DNA of 22,332 nt from the NCBI GenBank assembly GCA_964392965.1, contig CAYMSA010000025.1:1-22332 (forward strand), written 5' to 3'. The translations under genes and the position numbers were made by a program. Source of the stretch: CAYMSA01 sp964392965 (GTDB lineage: Bacteria; Actinomycetota; Coriobacteriia; Anaerosomatales; Anaerosomataceae). The first letter of the stretch is position 1. Each line of letters starts with the position of its first letter. The notes under the pieces were generated by a model, which saw nothing but the letters and a program-made list of their open reading frames with translations, searched no databases and was not told the origin of the DNA. Positions 19,636 through 22,332 of the stretch are shown here, one piece after another.

Positions 19636-20367
19636 TCACCGTTCGTCTGTGCGTGGGCGACCCACGACTGTCGTCATTTCCTGCCACACGCGCACGCCGG
19701 GAAGGTCGTTCGCGAACATGTCGAGCGCACGGTCCCACCCGAACTGTTTGACGGCGAAATCGACGTAGCGCCGAATCGCCTTCTCGTCGGGCACGCAGTA
19801 CGCGCGAGGCACGAGGTTGGCGTCCTCGACCTCGACGCGCGTGATGGGCCGCGCCGACACCGACCCAGCCGCCGTGTCGACCTGTCGCACGTTCTCGGGC
19901 ACGACGACGGCGAACGAGTCGGGGTCAGGCCCCGCGAGGGTGGACGGGTCGACGCCGATAGCCTTCGCGAGACGTTCGTTCTCGGCCTCGCGCGCCTTCG
20001 CGCGTTCGCGCAACGCCTCGCGAGCCTCGGCCTCACGACGTTGCCGCTCGAGTTCCTTCTCGGTGTGGTACGCGCCGATGGCCTTGCGCAGTTTGCCCTC
20101 CATCACGACGACGGGGGCGAGCTTCTCCTTGAACAGCGAGTCAATGAACTTCTTGTGGTCGAGGAGCGGCTTGGTCAGTTGCTTCCGAAGTTCCTCGGCG
20201 TCCTTCAGGTGCGCGTTGCACCGCGCGAGCAGTTCGCTCGCCTCGGGCAAGGTGCGGTCGTCGACGTAGGGCACGGCCTCGGCCTCGGCGGCGAGCATCA
20301 CCGCCTTCGAGGCCATCGCGTCGACCTGTTCCGCTTCCCAGACGCTGTTGTACGGCGTCGAGGTCAT
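19636..20367 (-). CDS. Coiled-coil protein of the type found near phage annealases
   Basis: A 243-residue protein. The N-terminal half has 'AHLKDAEELRKQLTKPLLDH' and 'KKFIDSLFKEKLAPVVVMEG', then a very charged helix 'TEKELERQRREAEAREALRE' (about 95-130), and a C-terminal region with 'YCVPDEKAIRRYVDFAVKQF'. A 'lkd.e..rk.ltkPl.d..k.id.lFk..laPl' helix pair followed by a coiled coil is common in uncharacterised proteins encoded with ERF/RecT genes in siphoviruses. ATG 20367 overlaps the stop of the upstream zinc-binding gene (ATGA). It probably helps the recombination or replication machinery; no catalytic motif is visible. Confidence 0.72.
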   Translation of the reverse strand: MTSTPYNSVWEAEQVDAMASKAVMLAAEAEAVPYVDDRTLPEASELLARCNAHLKDAEELRKQLTKPLLDHKKFIDSLFKEKLAPVVVMEGKLRKAIGAYHTEKELERQRREAEAREALRERAKAREAENERLAKAIGVDPSTLAGPDPDSFAVVVPENVRQVDTAAGSVSARPITRVEVEDANLVPRAYCVPDEKAIRRYVDFAVKQFGWDRALDMFANDLPGVRVWQEMTTVVGRPRTDER

Positions 20368-20615
20368 CGAGCCGCTTCCCAACGGTCCTGCAGGGCGCGC
20401 ATCTCGTCCTTGCGGCCTTGCGCACACTTCGCGCAGAGGAGGCCGTCGACCGAGGTGTAGCCGAGCGATTGACCCGAGGCGTAGCCGTGCGGGTTGAGCC
20501 GAGGAACGTCGTGCATGTTGAACGTCACCGAGACGCGACGGCCCTCGGGGTACTCGCCGTCCTCGGTGGGGGTGATGACTGCGCCGCAATCGCAGCACTT
20601 CGCCGGGTCTGCCAT
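20364..20615 (-). CDS. Small zinc-binding protein
   Basis: An 83-residue protein starting MADPAKCCDCGAVITPTEDG and ending with 'GLLCAKCAQGRKDEMRALQD' plus a short helix. CDC/G and CAKC pairs about 50 residues apart make a split zinc ribbon around a beta insert ('RRVSVTFNMHDVPRLNPHG'). ATG 20615 has AGGAGGCACC. A TTGACG box with the upstream sequence of promoters P1-P3 lies at 20645-20650, but the expected -10 is absent. Function unknown. Confidence 0.72.
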   Translation of the reverse strand: MADPAKCCDCGAVITPTEDGEYPEGRRVSVTFNMHDVPRLNPHGYASGQSLGYTSVDGLLCAKCAQGRKDEMRALQDRWEAAR

Positions 20616-20706
20616 GGTGCCTCCTGTGTCGTGCGTCGACTTCACGTCAACGCCTGTCAAACGATGATAACAGATGAGCCTGACGTAAGGGATGCCTCCT
20701 TCCTGT

Positions 20707-20744
20707 CGTTCCGCTGCCGCCAGCCCCTGCCGGGGCGAGGCGGC
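20707..20744 (-). repeat. Hairpin repeat, copy 1 of 2
   Basis: GCCGCC (20716-20721) and GCCCC (20723-20727) pair with GGGGC (20732-20736) and GGCGGC (20739-20744), with a small internal loop. The sequence, including the CGTTCCGCTG flank, matches 21871-21908. The surrounding 20616-20760 holds a ribosome-site-like AGGAAGGAGG (about 20695-20704, minus strand) not followed by a usable start codon, and no gene I can support. Confidence 0.7.
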
Positions 20745-20760
20745 GGTATGTCGCGTGGGT

Positions 20761-20860
20761 NNNNNNNNNNNNNNNNNNNNNNNNNNNNNNNNNNNNNNNN
20801 NNNNNNNNNNNNNNNNNNNNNNNNNNNNNNNNNNNNNNNNNNNNNNNNNNNNNNNNNNNN
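20761..20860. other. Assembly gap (100 N)
   Basis: Exactly 100 N. It removes the body of the gene that starts at 20916. Continuity between the two sides is not assured. Confidence 0.99.
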
Positions 20861-20916
20861 CGGTCGTCGGGCGGCGTCGTCTTCCAATGGTCGAGAGATG
20901 CTTCCCATTCGCCCAT
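20861..20916 (-). CDS. 5' end of an unidentified gene running into the assembly gap
   Basis: ATG 20916 overlaps the stop of the HNH gene (ATGA), and 18 residues are readable: MGEWEASLDHWKTTPPDD. A coupled start after a real gene makes it credible. Nothing can be said of the product. Whether any of 20716-20760 belongs to it cannot be decided. Confidence 0.5.
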
Positions 20917-21203
20917 CACAACCACTCTCCGTTTGGTCCTCGTTTACGTCCCCGTTTGGCTGCGGCGATGTTCTCGCGTTCCTCCAGCGATTTGACTCGG
21001 CCCCTGTGGTGCAGGCTGGTGTGTTCGGACATCGGCATCGCTTCCAAGTTGGACAAGTCGTTGTTCTCCACGTCGCCGTCGATGTGGTGGATAACCCACC
21101 CATCGGGTACAGGGCCGTTCGCCTCTTCCCAGACTTTCCTGTGCCATTGACGACGATAGAGGTCTCGTTCATCCCTCGGTTTCCACGGCTTGGGTGGTGT
21201 CAT
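20916..21203 (-). CDS. HNH endonuclease
   Basis: A 95-residue protein. The core 'VPDGWVIHHIDGDVENNDLS' and 'NLEAMPMSEHTSLHHRGR' is an HNH_3 active site: 'w.vHHiDgd..NN...NL..m...eH..lHh', with the HH pair, the Asn and the final His as metal ligands and general base. The N-terminal part is basic ('DERDLYRRQWHRKVWEEANG') and probably binds DNA, and the C-terminus 'AAAKRGRKRGPNGEWL' resembles the DNA-contact tails of homing nucleases. ATG 21203 has GGAGGAGGTGACGA. It may be a free-standing homing endonuclease or a packaging/repair nuclease. Confidence 0.87.
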   Translation of the reverse strand: MTPPKPWKPRDERDLYRRQWHRKVWEEANGPVPDGWVIHHIDGDVENNDLSNLEAMPMSEHTSLHHRGRVKSLEERENIAAAKRGRKRGPNGEWL

Positions 21204-21349
21204 TCGTCACCTCCTCCGCTCACCATGTCCTCGTACTGTTCCTCGAGATGCGCGTCGGGCGCGGGGTCGCCCGTGTTCCAGCAACCGGGGCAGTCATGCC
21301 CGCAGACGACCAGATGCACCGTCATGGGGCAGTACGTCACGTCGCTCAC
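21200..21349 (-). CDS. 49-residue Cys/His-rich peptide
   Basis: A short gene with GTG at 21349 overlapping the stop before it (GTGA) and its own TGA overlapping the HNH ATG (ATGA). It starts MSDVTYCPMTVHLVVCGHDC and continues 'PGCWNTGDPAPDAHLEEQYE'. Four cysteines (7, 16, 20, 23) and two histidines in the first 23 residues suggest a single zinc site; the rest is acidic. It also carries the ribosome site of the HNH gene within its last codons. Overlaps on both sides are the main support. Function unknown. Confidence 0.6.
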   Translation of the reverse strand: MSDVTYCPMTVHLVVCGHDCPGCWNTGDPAPDAHLEEQYEDMVSGGGDE

Positions 21350-21558
21350 GGGTCGTCCCAATACTTGCGCCCCGCGTAGGGCGGGACGAGGCTCGCGTCC
21401 TCAAGCGCCTCGACCACGCCGCAGTGCGAGCAGATGTAGGTCGTGTTGTCGCGACGCGACAGGGCGGGGAAAGGCGGGTCGGTCGCCGGGTCGAAGGTCG
21501 GGGTCCGATACGGCGTGTAGCGCGCGCCGCAGCGGGGGCAACGTGCCCCCGCGCTCAT
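21346..21558 (-). CDS. Small zinc-ribbon protein
   Basis: A 70-residue protein: MSAGARCPRCGARYTPYRTP, later 'TTYICSHCGVVEALEDASLV' and a tail 'GRKYWDDP'. CPRCG and CSHCG about 36 residues apart form a classic zinc ribbon, a type widespread in actinobacterial phages. ATG 21558 overlaps the previous stop (ATGA) with GGAAGG upstream. Probably nucleic-acid or protein binding; no enzyme signature. Confidence 0.77.
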   Translation of the reverse strand: MSAGARCPRCGARYTPYRTPTFDPATDPPFPALSRRDNTTYICSHCGVVEALEDASLVPPYAGRKYWDDP

Positions 21559-21845
21559 CGGTACACCTTCCACGGGTTCGCCGCGAGGTGCGCGGCGAGT
21601 TCGGCGTCGGGCACGCGCGAGCCGTACTGCGTGATGTCACGGACGTAGGTGTCGCCCATGTCGTAGCCGTCGAACGTGCCCGACCCCTTCACGGCGCAGA
21701 ACCAGCGCGCGTACGGGTTCGCGCGTTCGCCCTCGGGGGACTGGTACTTCTTCAGCACGCGCCATTCCCAGCCGGGCGCGACGTAGACCTCGTAGGGGTC
21801 ATTGACGCCTCGGGTCTTCGCGCAGGGATTCTTCGGGGTTGCCAT
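21555..21845 (-). CDS. Conserved actinophage-type protein of unknown function
   Basis: A 96-residue protein. 'MATPKNPCAKTRGVNDPYEV', 'YVAPGWEWRVLKKYQSPEGE' and 'RANPYARWFCAVKGSGTFDG' resemble a small protein I associate with actinobacterial phages ('npc.k.r.vd.PYev......weWrVLKkyq.....pyArWFcav.sp.t.g.yd.gDtYv'). Two cysteines; beta-rich. ATG 21845 has GGAGGAACGAC. It lies behind the hairpin repeat 21871-21908 and couples to the zinc-ribbon gene. The recognition is from memory of a pattern, not a search. Confidence 0.78.
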   Translation of the reverse strand: MATPKNPCAKTRGVNDPYEVYVAPGWEWRVLKKYQSPEGERANPYARWFCAVKGSGTFDGYDMGDTYVRDITQYGSRVPDAELAAHLAANPWKVYR

Positions 21846-21870
21846 GTCGTTCCTCCTCGGGTCGATGGTG

Positions 21871-21908
21871 CGTTCCGCTGCGCCAAGCCCCGGGCCGGGG
21901 CGAGGCGC
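21871..21908 (-). repeat. Hairpin repeat, copy 2 of 2
   Basis: GCGCC (21880-21884) and GCCCC (21887-21891) pair with GGGGC (21897-21901) and GGCGC (21904-21908), with an AA/GA internal loop. Stem, loop position and flank match 20707-20744. It stands between the 54-residue gene (stop at 21925) and the next ribosome site, so it could trim or terminate the transcript or set the relative level of the downstream gene. Confidence 0.72.
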
Positions 21909-21924
21909 GTGTATGCGGGTGAGG

Positions 21925-22089
21925 TCAGGCGATGGTCAACCCAGCGGTGATGGCGCATTGAGCGTGGGCGAGGACGTGCTTCCCGTCGACGACGTATTCG
22001 CCGAGTTCGTCGTCGGAGTGGAGCGTTTCGCCGCAGATGCCGCACGGCCCGAAGGAATCCTGTTCGATTGAGGTGAGGTGCCAGTCCAT
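21925..22089 (-). CDS. Small Cys/His protein, first gene behind promoter P3
   Basis: A 54-residue protein starting MDWHLTSIEQDSFGPCGICG, then 'ETLHSDDELGEYVVDGKHVL' and 'AHAQCAITAGLTIA'. C16, C19, and the later H and C (AHAQC) form a likely zinc site. ATG 22089 has GGAGGAACGAC, and promoter 22127-22154 lies directly upstream. It is the first gene of an operon that continues through 21845, 21558, 21349 and the HNH gene. Function unknown. Confidence 0.74.
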   Translation of the reverse strand: MDWHLTSIEQDSFGPCGICGETLHSDDELGEYVVDGKHVLAHAQCAITAGLTIA

Positions 22090-22126
22090 GTCGTTCCTCC
22101 TGTGACGCGTTGCCTGTGTCGGTTCG

Positions 22127-22154
22127 ATTATCGACAACCCGCGCGGCGAGTCAA
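22127..22154 (-). promoter_or_regulatory. Sigma-70-type promoter P3
   Basis: On the minus strand TTGACT (22154-22149), 16 nt, GATAAT (22132-22127) in TGTCGATAATCG, with AACGTT 8 nt upstream of the -35. The leader has the same ACACAGGCAACGCG segment as P2. The stop codon of the upstream gene lies inside the -35. Confidence 0.88.
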
Positions 22155-22332
22155 CCCTTGTCAACGTTCGAGCGTGTCGACCGTTCAGACGACGTCGCAC
22201 GATGGAGGGCGTCGACAAGCGGCTGGACGAGCGACGCGCCCATGTCGAGCGTGTCGCGCATGGCCTGAAGCGCGACGAGGCGCGCGAGTTCGAGGCGCAC
22301 GACGGGGTGGTAGATGGGGTTGATTTCGAGCT
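22151..22332 (-). CDS. C-terminal end of an unidentified helical protein (5' end outside the window)
   Basis: A frame open from the window edge codes 59 residues and ends at TGA 22151-22153. It reads LEINPIYHPVVRLELARLVA, then 'LQAMRDTLDMGASLVQPLVD' and a Ser/Arg-rich tail. The alternation of hydrophobic and charged residues looks like real helices, unlike the other frames. No family is recognised. Confidence 0.5.
   Translation of the reverse strand, partial: LEINPIYHPVVRLELARLVALQAMRDTLDMGASLVQPLVDALHRATSSERSTRSNVDKG

Noticed and set aside
20636..20675. Plus-strand promoter TTCACG ... GATAAC near 20641-20672
   Set aside because: The spacing is 19 nt, the -35 is poor and no plus-strand gene follows.
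20418..21950. 510-codon plus-strand frame across the gap at 20761
   Set aside because: It spans the N block and runs antisense to several well-supported overlapping small genes.

Overview
The window is one strand of a tailed double-stranded DNA phage (or prophage) genome. The basis is a run of HK97-type structural genes: small and large terminase, SPP1-like portal, MuF-type minor head protein, scaffold, major capsid, head-tail connector, head closure, HK97-gp10-like and tail terminator. The DNA is GC-rich throughout. Genes are packed with ATGA/GTGA overlaps, have AGGAGG-type ribosome sites and make free use of GTG and TTG starts. Several small proteins look like those of actinobacterial phages, so an actinobacterial host is likely but not proven. 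Every gene I can support is on the minus strand, so transcription runs from high to low coordinates. Three blocks of exactly 100 N (1908-2007, 3666-3765, 20761-20860) are scaffold gaps of unknown true length. I saw no tRNA, rRNA, CRISPR array, integrase or insertion sequence.

Layout in transcription order. (1) 22332-20364: a cluster of small, mostly cysteine-rich genes behind a strong promoter (22127-22154), with an HNH nuclease and a scaffold gap. (2) 20367-16169: a coiled-coil protein, an excisionase-like HTH protein, a Cro/CI-type HTH protein, two small membrane proteins, an ERF-family single-strand annealing protein, a winged-helix-like protein, a 30-residue membrane peptide and a VRR-type nuclease. 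(3) 16047-13444: replication genes, with an initiator whose gene carries iteron-like repeats beside an AT-rich stretch (a lambda-like origin candidate), a helicase-loader-like protein, a membrane-anchored coiled coil and a ParB-like protein. (4) 13249-9420: a packaging operon that includes a GT-B glycosyltransferase, an HNH protein and both terminase subunits. (5) 9288-7306: two small operons inserted between terminase and portal, each with its own near-identical promoter; one encodes a zincin-type metallopeptidase. (6) 7071-1: the head and connector operon, interrupted after the capsid gene by a second glycosyltransferase and a methyltransferase.

How it fits together: the ERF annealase, VRR nuclease and HNH nuclease form a recombination set. 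The initiator and loader would bring the host helicase to the internal origin. Terminase, portal, scaffold and capsid package the DNA. The two glycosyltransferases and the methyltransferase suggest glycan modification of the virion or of the host surface. The two HTH proteins hint at a lysogeny switch, but no integrase lies in this window.

Beyond the genes, the gaps between operons hold several repeat families. A four-copy bipartite element has a constant 16-nt spacer. A 118-bp element occurs twice. Three promoters have the same -35 and -10 boxes, the same 16-nt spacing and a shared upstream box. A hairpin repeat occurs twice. These look like a phage-wide regulatory layer and are the most interesting part of the window.
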